This document shows, one piece after another, positions 1 through 8,556 of a stretch of DNA of 64,000 nt. Position 1 is the stretch's first letter; every line of letters begins with the position of its first letter. The notes below the pieces were generated by a model. It ran no database searches. It was not told where the DNA came from and was given only the letters and a program-made list of their open reading frames with translations. Where the stretch lies: NCBI GenBank assembly GCA_965221195.1, contig OZ244864.1, positions 1,612,001 to 1,676,000 on the forward strand. Direction: 5' to 3'. Both the position numbers and the translations under genes were made by a program. The DNA comes from Poriferisodalis sp965221195. Its GTDB lineage: Bacteria; Actinomycetota; Acidimicrobiia; Acidimicrobiales; Poriferisodalaceae.

Positions 1-312
1 ATGGCAGAACGAGTCAACCTTGCGGTGCGGGCTGTGATTGAGAACATGAGCTGGTTCACTGGCGACGACGGCAAGCGATACGAACTCTTCGGCGCCGGTG
101 GCGGCCAAGTTCTCGCCCATGAGCTGGGTGTGCCGTTGCTCGGCCAAGTGCCGCTGGTGCCCGCATTGCGCTCAGGCGGCGATGAGGGCATGCCGATTAC
201 AGCCACCGAGCCCGACAGCGAAGCGGCTGGCATATTCGCCGAGATGGCGCGTTTGTTGTGTGAGGAATACCTGCCCACTCGCCGCTACAACGAAGGACTC
301 AAGTTGTTGTGA
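1..312 (+). CDS. Mrp/ApbC-type Fe-S carrier ATPase, C-terminal part (5' cut by window edge)
   Basis: C-terminal part of an Mrp/ApbC (NBP35-like) P-loop ATPase, a family that carries Fe-S clusters to apo-proteins in the cytoplasm. The frame is already open at base 1, so the Walker motifs lie outside the window and the ATG at position 1 is probably an internal Met. The 103 residues seen hold the family's typical end: AVIENMSWF at residues 11-19, the glycine-rich FGAGGG at 30-35 and LGQVPLVPALR at 47-57. The stop overlaps the GTG start of the next gene by 4 bp, which suggests co-transcription. The assignment rests on motif recognition only. Confidence 0.85.
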   Translation: MAERVNLAVRAVIENMSWFTGDDGKRYELFGAGGGQVLAHELGVPLLGQVPLVPALRSGGDEGMPITATEPDSEAAGIFAEMARLLCEEYLPTRRYNEGLKLL

Positions 313-1979
313 GCGCCGTCGCAGCACCCTCGGCCAGTGTCACGCCACCATCGGCTGGTGCCGCGCCGCTCATCGGTTCCCTCGATCAGGTGAGCTTCGA
401 CAATCGTTTCACTGCTGCACTTCCGGCCGACCCCCTTGTTGTCAACACGCGTCGGCAGGTGGCAGGGGCGTGCTACTCCAGGGTTTGCCCGACACCGGTG
501 CTGGCACCGCACTTGCTGGCGCACAGCGCGGAGATGTTTGAGCTGCTGGGTTTCGATGCTGCGCTAGCGACCGATCCGCGGTTCGCCTCCGTATTTGGCG
601 GCAGCGAGCTGCTTGACGGCATGGATCCTCACGCCCACTGCTATGGCGGCCACCAGTTCGGCCACTGGGCCGGTCAGCTCGGTGACGGCCGTGCCATTGC
701 GCTCGGCGAAGTGGTTGACCGCAACGGTCAACATCAGACCCTGCAGCTCAAGGGCGCCGGCCCCACGCCGTATTCCCGAACCGCCGACGGCTTGGCGGTG
801 TTGCGCAGCTCAGTGCGCGAGTTTTTGTGCAGCGAGGCGATGGCGCACTTAGGCGTCCCGACTACCCGGGCGCTCAGCTTGGTGGCGACCGGCGGCGACG
901 TGATGCGCGACGTGCTCTATGACGGCAATCCAGCATTGGAGCCCGGGGCGGTGGTTTGCCGTGTGGCACCTTCGTTCGTGCGGTTCGGGAACTTTGAGAT
1001 CTTCGCTTCACGAGGCGATATCGACACTTTGCGAACACTGACAGATTTCGTTATTGCAACCGACTTTGCGCATCTTGATGCGAGTGCTGATCCTCTCAGA
1101 GCTTCGTCTGAGAGGTATGTGCAGTTCTTCGATGAAGTAATGCGGCGATCAGCAGACATGGTGTGCGAGTGGATGCGTGTTGGTTTTGTTCACGGAGTTA
1201 TGAACACCGACAACATGTCGATCCTGGGTCTCACGATCGACTACGGGCCCTACGGCTGGCTCGACGACTACGACCCTGACTGGACACCCAACACCACTGA
1301 TGCGGGCCGTCGTCGCTACCGTTTCGGCGCGCAGCCGTCCATCGTGCAGTGGAATCTCATGCAGCTCGCCAATGCGCTGTATCCGCTGATCGGTGAGGTC
1401 GAGCCGCTGCAAGTGACGCTCGACGGTTATTCACGCTATTTCGAGCAGAAGTGGTCGGCGATGATGGCCGCCAAGCTCGGACTGCCGGACCCTAGTACCG
1501 AAGCCGACCAAGAACTAATAGCCAGCGCCCTTAGTGTGCTGCGGTTGGTTGAAACCGACATGACGGTCTTTTGGCGATGCCTTGCCAAGGTGGACAGCTC
1601 GGTGGGCATCGATCCCACGCAGCGCATTGCGCCACTTGCCGACGCGTACTACCGACCGTCGGAGGTCACCGACGAGCACCGCTTGGCCACCAGCGAGTTC
1701 GTTGAGCGCTACGCGACCCGGCTGCGAGCGTTGGGTATTGACGATGCCGCACGAACCGAAGCAATGAACCGAGTCAATCCCCGATTCGTTCTGCGCAACT
1801 ACTTAGCCCAGCTTGCCATCGACGCTGCAGCCGACGGCCGCCCTGAAGCCATCAGCGAACTCCTCGATGTCATGCGTCGCCCCTACGACGAACAGCCCGA
1901 CCGAGCTTCCTACGCTGCGCTGCGCCCCGACTGGGCTCGCACTCGGGTCGGTTGCAGTCAACTTTCCTGCAGTTCTTGA
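309..1979 (+). CDS. selO: Protein adenylyltransferase SelO (YdiU/UPF0061 family)
   Basis: SelO is a pseudokinase-fold enzyme that transfers AMP from ATP to hydroxyl side chains of target proteins, linked in other organisms to redox homeostasis. The 556-residue length and motifs fit the family: YGGHQFGHWAGQLGDGRA at residues 112-129, LKGAGPTPYSR at 147-157, and HGVMNTDNMSILG near 295, the catalytic/metal-binding segment. The protein ends in SCSS: the position that is selenocysteine in some SelO proteins is encoded here by TGC, so this is a Cys form. The GTG start overlaps the stop of the Mrp-like gene. The N-terminal ~20 residues are low complexity and the true start could be slightly downstream. 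Confidence 0.93.
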   Translation: MSAVAAPSASVTPPSAGAAPLIGSLDQVSFDNRFTAALPADPLVVNTRRQVAGACYSRVCPTPVLAPHLLAHSAEMFELLGFDAALATDPRFASVFGGSELLDGMDPHAHCYGGHQFGHWAGQLGDGRAIALGEVVDRNGQHQTLQLKGAGPTPYSRTADGLAVLRSSVREFLCSEAMAHLGVPTTRALSLVATGGDVMRDVLYDGNPALEPGAVVCRVAPSFVRFGNFEIFASRGDIDTLRTLTDFVIATDFAHLDASADPLRASSERYVQFFDEVMRRSADMVCEWMRVGFVHGVMNTDNMSILGLTIDYGPYGWLDDYDPDWTPNTTDAGRRRYRFGAQPSIVQWNLMQLANALYPLIGEVEPLQVTLDGYSRYFEQKWSAMMAAKLGLPDPSTEADQELIASALSVLRLVETDMTVFWRCLAKVDSSVGIDPTQRIAPLADAYYRPSEVTDEHRLATSEFVERYATRLRALGIDDAARTEAMNRVNPRFVLRNYLAQLAIDAAADGRPEAISELLDVMRRPYDEQPDRASYAALRPDWARTRVGCSQLSCSS

Positions 1980-1998
1980 GTTTCTGCCACAACAGGGG

Positions 1999-3273
1999 TT
2001 AGCGACGCTGGGGGAGCGACGAACGGCGGATCGGAGCACCGGCGGAGATCACGCCGTCGGCTTCTAGCTTGTCAATCGTCGCGTCATCAAGGTCGGCTAG
2101 ATCGGCCAGCACTTCGCGGTTATGTTGCCCCCGGTCGCCGACCACAACACCGTGTGCAGCGCCGGCGCGGGCATCGGCGAAGCGCCACGGCGACTGAGGC
2201 ACGGTGATCGGCACGGCTGCGGTGCCCGCGACGGCGTCTACGAAAGCCCCTCGCTCGTCTGCCCAGTCCGTTTTGGCCAGTTCGTTCACTGTGCGCACTT
2301 CCGCAGCCATCACCGATTTCACGCCGATCGCTGCTTCTACAGCTTCCGCGCTGTCAAACTGGCTCACCCATGCGCCGAAGACAGCTTCGAGTTCGTCCCG
2401 GTGCAGCACTCGGTCTTCAATGCGCGCGAAGCGAGGATCGGCTTGCAGGTCCTCGCGCCCCATGGCGGCGACCATTACTCGGAAGCTGAAATTGGATGTC
2501 AGATCTAGTGTCACGTTGACGTGTCGGCCATTCGACAGTGGATAGATCGCCGACCAGTTCTGCCCAGACTTGAAGCCGATCTGCGGATCCTGCCCGGTCA
2601 GTTCGGTCGCGGCTTGGTCGTTGCACATCAGCGTGCTCTCGGCCATCGAAACTTCGACGGCTTGGCCTCGTCCGGTGCGGCTGCGCATGTGCAGCGCTGC
2701 CAGCACGGCGCCTAGGGCATGTAGTCCGGTGTAGGTGTCGGCGTGAGACATCGGGTCATTGCGGTAGGGCTCACCTCCACGCCGCCGTGACACCATCTCA
2801 GTCACGCCCGCTTCGGCGTGCAGGACCGACGCGAACGCGCCTCGGTGGCTGCGACTGTTGCCGTGGCCCCAGCCCGACACCGATGCCACGACGATGCCGG
2901 GATTGATCTTCGATAGCACGTCGTAGCCCACGCCCAAGCTGTCGAGCACGCCCGGCCGGTAGTTCTCTAAGACGACATCGGCCTTGGGAACCATGGCCAT
3001 CAGAACCTCACGCCCGGCCGGGGTGGCAAGGTCCATAGAGACACATTCTTTGCCGGCATTGAACTGTGCGAAGTATGCAGACCGACCGTCAACTTGGGGA
3101 ACCACGAAGCGGGTGAGGTCGGCATCGGGCGGTTCAATCTTGACGACGCGGGCACCCAGATCTGCGAGCAAGCGCCCGATAATCGGCCCGGCTACTGCCC
3201 GGGTCAGATCCAGCACCAGAAGATCCTCTAGCGGCTGTTCTGGTTGCTCTGGCTGCTCCATGAGGGGAGACAA
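1999..3273 (-). CDS. Class III acyl-CoA transferase (CaiB/BaiF family)
   Basis: Class III CoA-transferase of the CaiB/BaiF (formyl-CoA transferase-like) family, moving CoA between carboxylic acids through an aspartyl-CoA thioester. About 424 residues, the usual size. Visible are the N-terminal signature LVLDLTRAVAGPIIGRLLADLG at about residues 19-40 (shown only for position), the KADVVLENYRPGVLD segment at 97-111, and NDPMSHADTYTG with the probable catalytic Asp at residue 179. The substrate cannot be told from sequence. It is convergent with selO and divergent from recA. The start could be the second Met (3261), because the first residues form a low-complexity EQPEQPEQP stretch. Confidence 0.88.
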   Translation of the reverse strand: MSPLMEQPEQPEQPLEDLLVLDLTRAVAGPIIGRLLADLGARVVKIEPPDADLTRFVVPQVDGRSAYFAQFNAGKECVSMDLATPAGREVLMAMVPKADVVLENYRPGVLDSLGVGYDVLSKINPGIVVASVSGWGHGNSRSHRGAFASVLHAEAGVTEMVSRRRGGEPYRNDPMSHADTYTGLHALGAVLAALHMRSRTGRGQAVEVSMAESTLMCNDQAATELTGQDPQIGFKSGQNWSAIYPLSNGRHVNVTLDLTSNFSFRVMVAAMGREDLQADPRFARIEDRVLHRDELEAVFGAWVSQFDSAEAVEAAIGVKSVMAAEVRTVNELAKTDWADERGAFVDAVAGTAAVPITVPQSPWRFADARAGAAHGVVVGDRGQHNREVLADLADLDDATIDKLEADGVISAGAPIRRSSLPQRR

Positions 3274-3371
3274 TAGAACCCTGCGACATCGGCTGCTGAG
3301 TTATCGCCTCGCCGATACGCACCTTCGTGTAGCAGCGTGTAGCCGCGTGCAGCCGTCAGGGTCCGACTGAG

Positions 3372-3391
3372 TTGACACGAATTTTCGTTCG
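3372..3391 (+). promoter_or_regulatory. Candidate recA promoter with LexA (SOS) box
   Basis: TTGACA at 3372-3377 is a consensus -35 hexamer. Directly after it, 3378-3391 reads CGAATTTTCGTTCG, which matches the actinobacterial/Gram-positive LexA operator CGAAC-N4-GTTCG at 9 of 10 positions. An operator directly downstream of the -35 would block RNA polymerase, as expected for SOS control of recA 245 bp downstream. The -10 element is not clear. Confidence 0.65.
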
Positions 3392-3475
3392 TGGTTACTC
3401 GGAACTACACTGTTGTTATTCAAAGCGGCTGCTGTCTTCGCGCGCGATGCACGCTGGCGGCGGTTGTCAGCGCCC

Positions 3476-3513
3476 GGGGGTCTGCGGCGCAGAAATCGTT
3501 GTTGCAGACCCCC
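3476..3513 (+). other. Perfect 10-bp inverted repeat in the recA leader
   Basis: GGGGGTCTGC (3476-3485) and GCAGACCCCC (3504-3513) form a perfect 10-bp stem around an 18-nt loop, in the roughly 240-nt leader between the LexA box and the recA start. No U-tract follows, so it is not a clear terminator. It may be an mRNA structure or processing site; no known RNA family is recognised. Confidence 0.5.
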
Positions 3514-3635
3514 AAATACCGACCGGGGAGAACGACCGGCAGAAAATCACCCGAGGTTTGTCACACCTTGCTTCTACGGTGCCCCTATGTGGCATCGCAC
3601 GACGGGTGCGGCCAACGGGGTCCGAGGAGGACGAC

Positions 3636-4721
3636 ATGAATCAACCAGACACAGAACGCGACCGGGCGCTGGACATGACGCTCACGCAGATCAAGCGACA
3701 GTTCGGCGATGGCGCAGTGATGAAAATGGGCGAGCAGCATCACATGGCAGTCGAGGCGATCTCCTCGGGCAGCCTCGCCATAGATCTGGCACTCGGCATC
3801 GGCGGTTTCCCTCGCGGCCGGGTGGTGGAGGTGTACGGCCCCGAAGCGTCGGGCAAGTCCACGCTGGCCATGCATTTGGTAGCTGAGGCGCAGCGCACCG
3901 GCGGTGTATGCGCGTATGTAGACGCTGAACACGCGATGGATCCGTTGTACGCGAAGAACATCGGTGTCGATGTCGATGAGATGCTGATCTCTCAGCCCGA
4001 CACCGGCGAGCAGGCACTTGAGATCACCGACATGCTTATTCGTTCGGGTTCCATCGATGTTGTGGTCGTCGACTCCGTGGCGGCGCTTACACCGCGAGCG
4101 GAGATTGAGGGCGAGATGGGCGACACTCATGTCGGCTTGCAGGCACGTCTCATGTCTCAAGCGCTGCGCAAGCTCACAGCCAACCTGAACAAGACCAAGA
4201 CGATCTGCGTGTTCATCAACCAGTTGAGAGAGAAAATCGGTGTGATGTTCGGTAGCCCCGAGACCACATCGGGCGGCCGGGCGCTGAAGTTTTATTCGTC
4301 TGTGCGGATTGACATTCGCCGGATTGAGGCGATCAAGGTCGAAGGCGAGGTAGTGGGCGGACGCACACGCGTCAAGGTCGTCAAGAACAAGGTGGCACCG
4401 CCGTTCCGACAGGCCGAGTTCGACATCATGTACGGGCAAGGCATCAGCCGCGAGGGCTCACTGCTCGACGTAGGTGTCGAGCACGGCATCGTCAAGAAGT
4501 CGGGGGCCTGGTACACCTACGAGGGCGAGCAACTCGGCCAAGGCCGCGAGAACGCCAAGAAGTTCCTGATTGCCAATCCTGAAATCACCGTTGAGATCGA
4601 CGGGCGGATTCGGCGCACGTTGGGCCTCGGAATCGACGCTGAAGTCGGCGTTGACGCTGACGTGCTCAACCGTCTCAATGACGCTCAGGCAGCACGAGCC
4701 GAAACTGCCAGCGTCGACTGA
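3636..4721 (+). CDS. recA: Recombinase RecA
   Basis: RecA forms the nucleoprotein filament for homologous recombination and triggers LexA self-cleavage in the SOS response. At 361 residues it is a normal length with no intein. Walker A GPEASGKST is at residues 68-76, the Walker B region VVVVDSVAAL lies near 145, and the L2-loop segment FGSPETTSGGRALKFY follows. The ATG at 3636 was chosen because the open frame upstream has no RecA similarity and a strong ribosome-binding site (GAGGAGG) precedes it. A LexA-type box lies upstream at 3378. The usual actinobacterial partner recX does not follow: miaB starts 8 bp after the stop. Confidence 0.98.
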   Translation: MNQPDTERDRALDMTLTQIKRQFGDGAVMKMGEQHHMAVEAISSGSLAIDLALGIGGFPRGRVVEVYGPEASGKSTLAMHLVAEAQRTGGVCAYVDAEHAMDPLYAKNIGVDVDEMLISQPDTGEQALEITDMLIRSGSIDVVVVDSVAALTPRAEIEGEMGDTHVGLQARLMSQALRKLTANLNKTKTICVFINQLREKIGVMFGSPETTSGGRALKFYSSVRIDIRRIEAIKVEGEVVGGRTRVKVVKNKVAPPFRQAEFDIMYGQGISREGSLLDVGVEHGIVKKSGAWYTYEGEQLGQGRENAKKFLIANPEITVEIDGRIRRTLGLGIDAEVGVDADVLNRLNDAQAARAETASVD

Positions 4722-4729
4722 GAGAGTTT

Positions 4730-6301
4730 GTGTGGGCGGTGGGCGGCCCCTCGGCGCCGCTCACCCAAGCACCCCTGGCCTTCACCTCTAGCCTGCATAC
4801 TGTGGCTGAGAGCACCGACTTCGGGCCTAGCGAGAAGCAGCGCAGCTACTTCGTGCGCACCTACGGGTGCCAAATGAACGAGCACGATTCTGAGCGGATC
4901 GCCGGTTTGCTTGAAACCGACGGCTTGGTTGCCGCGCCTTCAATGGCCGACGCTGATGTCATCGTGCTGAACACCTGCTGCATCCGTGAGAACGCAGACA
5001 ACAAGCTGTACGGGCAGCTCGGGCACCTTAAGCGCCTCAAGGAGGAACGGCCACAGATGCAGATCGCTGTGGCTGGCTGCTTGGCGCAGAAAGATCAAGA
5101 TCTCCTCAGGCAGCGGGCACCACATGTCGATGTCGTGTTCGGCACACACAACGTGGCTCGCGCCGCAGACTTGCTGAACGAGGCTCGTGTTACGGGTCCG
5201 GTGACGGAGATATTGGCTGAATCAGACGAATTTCCGTCAGCGCTGCCGGTCCAGCGAGACGCTCAGCATGCCGCTTGGGTCACGATCCAGATCGGCTGCG
5301 ACAACTCGTGCGCGTTCTGCATCGTGCCATCGGTGCGGGGCCGAGAGATCTCCCGTCCGTTCGGTGAACTGATCGAGGAGGTTCGTCGTCTTGCCGCTGA
5401 CGGGGTCAGCGAGGTGACCTTGCTCGGACAGAACGTCAACAGTTACGGCCGAGATATCACAGTGGCTCTGCGCGGTGCCAGCGGCCAAGCCGAGTCCGAC
5501 ATGCCATGGCGAGCCGGCTCGGCGTGGGCAGCAGGTCGCCGCACAGCGCGACCTATCTTCGCGGACTTGCTACGTGCCGTCGGGGCGGTCGGCGGCATTG
5601 AGCGTGTGCGCTTCACCAGCCCGCATCCCAAGGACCTGCGAGCCGATGTGATATCGGCTATGGCCGAGACACCCGCGGTGTGTGAGCACTTGCATCTGCC
5701 GCTGCAATCCGGCAGTGACACAGTGTTAGCCGCTATGCACCGTGGATATACGGCACAGCGTTACCTCGAACGATTGAGCGCGGCACGAGCCGCCGTCGAT
5801 GATCTCGCCGTCAGCACCGACATCATTGTGGGCTTTCCCGGCGAGACCGAAGCCGACTTCTCCGAGACGCTGGAGGTAGTTGCTGAGGCGCGCTTCGACA
5901 GTGCGTTCACGTTCGTGTTCTCACCGCGCCCAGGCACTGAGGCCGCCGAGATGGCCGACCGGTTCGTGCGTCGCGAAGTGGCGACTGAGCGCATGGAGCG
6001 GCTGCGAGCTGTAGTTGAGCGCTCGGCCCGGTTGGGCAACGAATCTCGCATTGGACGTATCGAAGACGTTTTGGTTGAAGGGCCGTCTAAGCGCGACCCA
6101 GCCGCTCTCACAGGCCGGACCCGACAGAACCGTCTCATTCATTTTGCGTCGCCTGGGCCGCTGCTATCTGGGTTGTTGCGATCTGGCGCTTATGCACGGG
6201 TCCGTGTGCGAGAAGCAGCCGCTTTCCATCTGGGCGGCGACTTAGTGGAGGTGACGGCACCCGCGCGCCACCGCACTCGCATTCCGGTCGTCGCCTGCTG
6301 A
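4730..6301 (+). CDS. miaB: tRNA-2-methylthio-N6-dimethylallyladenosine synthase MiaB
   Basis: Radical-SAM methylthiotransferase that thiolates and methylates i6A37 in tRNAs, after the prenylation done by MiaA (next gene). Three domains are visible: the N-terminal UPF0004 domain with TYGCQMN (residues 44-50), the radical-SAM domain with CxxxCxxC in GCDNSCAFC (about 188-196), and a C-terminal TRAM-like domain ending at 523. A ~30-residue Ala/Arg-rich insertion after NSYGRDI (about 240-275) is longer than in typical MiaB. The GTG at 4730 is 8 bp after recA. A GTG at 4802 would remove 24 poorly conserved residues and is an equally possible start. Confidence 0.95.
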   Translation: MWAVGGPSAPLTQAPLAFTSSLHTVAESTDFGPSEKQRSYFVRTYGCQMNEHDSERIAGLLETDGLVAAPSMADADVIVLNTCCIRENADNKLYGQLGHLKRLKEERPQMQIAVAGCLAQKDQDLLRQRAPHVDVVFGTHNVARAADLLNEARVTGPVTEILAESDEFPSALPVQRDAQHAAWVTIQIGCDNSCAFCIVPSVRGREISRPFGELIEEVRRLAADGVSEVTLLGQNVNSYGRDITVALRGASGQAESDMPWRAGSAWAAGRRTARPIFADLLRAVGAVGGIERVRFTSPHPKDLRADVISAMAETPAVCEHLHLPLQSGSDTVLAAMHRGYTAQRYLERLSAARAAVDDLAVSTDIIVGFPGETEADFSETLEVVAEARFDSAFTFVFSPRPGTEAAEMADRFVRREVATERMERLRAVVERSARLGNESRIGRIEDVLVEGPSKRDPAALTGRTRQNRLIHFASPGPLLSGLLRSGAYARVRVREAAAFHLGGDLVEVTAPARHRTRIPVVAC

Positions 6302-6322
6302 TTTTTTGCTGCGAGACGGAGC

Positions 6323-7282
6323 GTGGGCGGCAACTTCGTTGAACTGCCGTTGGCGATAGTCGGGCCGACCGCGTCCGGCAAATCCGCGCTTGCTTTGGAA
6401 CTGGCGCGACGCTCTCAGACATCAACTCAGACATCAAGGTCGGCGAGCCCGATCGAACTCGTGTCAGTGGATTCGATGCAGGTGTACCGGGGCATGGACA
6501 TCGGCACTGCCAAGCCCACTGCTGCCGAACAAGCGGAAGTCCCGCATCATCTCATCGACATCGCCGAACCAACGCAGCGATTCACCGTCGTCGACTATGC
6601 GACTGCATTCGACGCAGTCATGGCCGACATCATCCGCAGCGGCGCAGCGCCGTTGCTCGTCGGCGGGACTGGCCTATACCTGCGTGCAGTCACCGAAGGT
6701 CTGAAACCACCACCCGAGTTCAGATCGATCGCAGCCCAACTAGAAGCCGAAGCCCACGCCCAGGGTGCTCCCGAAGGCATTGCGACGCTGCATGTTCGCT
6801 TGGCCGAACTCGATCCGCTGGCTGCGTCCCGCATGGCACCGACCAATCTGCGTCGGATCGTGCGAGCGCTGTCGGTCTGCCTTGGCACCGGTCAGCCGTT
6901 CTCGTCGTTCGGGCCGGGTCTTCAGAACTATCCCGAGGTGCCTTACCGGCTCGTGGGCATCGCAACAGACCGCGACACTCTCGACGGGCGCATAGCGGAT
7001 CGGTACCAGCACCAGATGGCGCTCGGCTTTCTTGAGGAAGTGCGTTCCTTGTCGGCTCAGCCGCTCTCAAACACCGCTGCACAGGCGCTCGGATACAAAG
7101 AACTGCGCGCCCACCTAGCGGGAGAGTGCTCGCTTGATGAAGCGCTCCAACTCGCCATCGCACGCACCCGTCGTTTCGCTCGGCGTCAGCAGCGCTGGTT
7201 CGCCCGAGATCCACGAATCACTTGGATTCCTCACAGTGAAGTCGCAGTCATGGCTGACAGTGTCGCAGCACTCAAAAACTGA
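6323..7282 (+). CDS. miaA: tRNA dimethylallyltransferase MiaA
   Basis: Transfers a dimethylallyl group to N6 of A37 in tRNAs that read UNN codons, making the substrate of MiaB, which is encoded 21 bp upstream. The P-loop GPTASGKS is at residues 14-21 and the substrate-binding segment DSMQVYRGMDIGTAKPT near residue 51; GGTGLYLRAV and the C-terminal RRQQRWF are also typical. At 319 residues it is full length. The start is GTG. It is convergent with dapC. Confidence 0.96.
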   Translation: MGGNFVELPLAIVGPTASGKSALALELARRSQTSTQTSRSASPIELVSVDSMQVYRGMDIGTAKPTAAEQAEVPHHLIDIAEPTQRFTVVDYATAFDAVMADIIRSGAAPLLVGGTGLYLRAVTEGLKPPPEFRSIAAQLEAEAHAQGAPEGIATLHVRLAELDPLAASRMAPTNLRRIVRALSVCLGTGQPFSSFGPGLQNYPEVPYRLVGIATDRDTLDGRIADRYQHQMALGFLEEVRSLSAQPLSNTAAQALGYKELRAHLAGECSLDEALQLAIARTRRFARRQQRWFARDPRITWIPHSEVAVMADSVAALKN

Positions 7283-7341
7283 GAGACGGGGACTCCCTGT
7301 AACACTCAAGCCCGGCGACCCTCCTCAACAACCCCAACCCT

Positions 7342-7354
7342 CAAGTTTAGCTTG
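7342..7354. terminator. Weak hairpin between convergent miaA and dapC
   Basis: TCAAG-TTTAG-CTTGA forms a 5-bp stem midway between the converging ends of miaA and dapC. It lacks a T-tract on either side, so a terminator role rests mostly on position. Confidence 0.25.
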
Positions 7355-7359
7355 AAGGT

Positions 7360-8538
7360 TTAGCTCAGGCGCTCTTCTATCATGTCAAGGGTGTTGTCGG
7401 TCAGCACCGCCGCGATCCTCACATAGCCCGATGCTGACGGGCCGTAGAACTCCCCAGGCGATACGAGAATCCCAGCTTCGCGCAGCAGTATGCGGACAAA
7501 TGCCCACGCGTCGCCATCGGGTGCAGGGACCCACAGATAGAATCCGCCGCGCGGCAAGGCAGGCTCGGGACCAAAGTTCCCAACGATGCGCGCAATACGT
7601 TTAAGGCGGTATCGGTAGCGGTCTCGCTGGGCTGTGACATGGCTCTGATCGCGTAGGGCCGCAACAGCGGCGGCTTGGGCCGGTCCAGGCACCATGAACC
7701 CGGCGTGTTTGCGCACTTCTCGCAAGAAGTGGACAAGATCGGGGTCACCCGCGTAGAAACCGACTCTCACCCCGGCCAAGTTGGACCGCTTCGACAGAGA
7801 ATGCACCGCCACAACACCGTCAACCTCTGCTGGCGCAACCTCTGCTGGCGCAACCTCTGCTGGCGCCGCTGCGGCGGCGTTGCCACTGGTAGGTGCGAGG
7901 ATCGTGCGCGGCGGTCCGTCCCAAGTGAACTCCGCATAGCACTCATCGCTCAACACCGGCACGCCGCGCTCGCGGCCCCATTGAGCGACTGCTGCGAGGT
8001 CGTCAAGTCCACCGGCGGGATTGCCGGGTGTGTTGACCCACAACACCAGCGCGCGTCTGGCGTCTGCGTCGCTGATGGCATCAAGGCGGATGGACCAATG
8101 CTCGTCCGCTGGCACGGGCACCGCCCGGCAACCGGCGAGTTCGGCACCCATGGCGTAGCTGGGATAACTCACCGCGGGGTAGAGGACTGTGTCGCGTTCG
8201 GGATTGCGCAGTCGCAGCCAATGGGGCACCCCGGCTACGAACTCCTTTGAGCCGATGGTCACAGCCACCTCGGTATCGGCATCCACCCGAACGCCGAATC
8301 GCGTCTCACACCAGTTCGCAGCCGCTTGCCGCAAGTCTCGAGTGCCGATTGAAGGTGGGTAGCCGCGTTCAGCATCAGACCCGCCCAGCGCTGCCAGAAC
8401 CGCCGCTGTCGGCGGGTCGGCCGGTGTGCCTATAGACAAATCCACCAGCCCTCCCCGATGCCGATCGGCGAGGGGTTTCAGCTCGTTCAGTCGGTCATAT
8501 GGATAAGGAGGCGGGACGTACCCGTTGCCGACACTCAC
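7360..8538 (-). CDS. dapC: Succinyldiaminopimelate transaminase (class I/II aminotransferase)
   Basis: PLP-dependent fold-type I aminotransferase, most similar in layout to actinobacterial DapC, which acts in lysine/diaminopimelate synthesis. It has DLSIGTPADPP near the N-terminus, the WVNTPGNPAGG segment, and SLSKRSNLAGVRVGF, whose Lys should bind PLP. Length 392 residues. dapF lies two genes away on the same strand, which supports the DAP pathway, although hflX stands between them. The segment AEVAPAEVAPAEVDG before the PLP lysine is encoded by three identical 15-bp units (7821-7865) and looks like a recent loop expansion. Other class I aminotransferase specificities cannot be excluded. Confidence 0.8.
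   Translation of the reverse strand: MSVGNGYVPPPYPYDRLNELKPLADRHRGGLVDLSIGTPADPPTAAVLAALGGSDAERGYPPSIGTRDLRQAAANWCETRFGVRVDADTEVAVTIGSKEFVAGVPHWLRLRNPERDTVLYPAVSYPSYAMGAELAGCRAVPVPADEHWSIRLDAISDADARRALVLWVNTPGNPAGGLDDLAAVAQWGRERGVPVLSDECYAEFTWDGPPRTILAPTSGNAAAAAPAEVAPAEVAPAEVDGVVAVHSLSKRSNLAGVRVGFYAGDPDLVHFLREVRKHAGFMVPGPAQAAAVAALRDQSHVTAQRDRYRYRLKRIARIVGNFGPEPALPRGGFYLWVPAPDGDAWAFVRILLREAGILVSPGEFYGPSASGYVRIAAVLTDNTLDMIEERLS
7821..7865. repeat. In-frame tandem repeat, 3 x 15 bp, in dapC
   Basis: Unit CAACCTCTGCTGGCG occurs three times without mismatch. On the coding strand it yields a repeated five-residue unit (Pro-Ala-Glu-Val-Ala) in a surface-type loop just upstream of the PLP-lysine motif. 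Confidence 0.95.
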
Positions 8539-8556
8539 GACGACATCATTGCCCGA

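Noticed and set aside
3585..4439. 284-codon open frame antisense to recA
   Set aside because: Lies wholly inside recA, has no recognisable motif and mirrors the codon bias of the sense gene.
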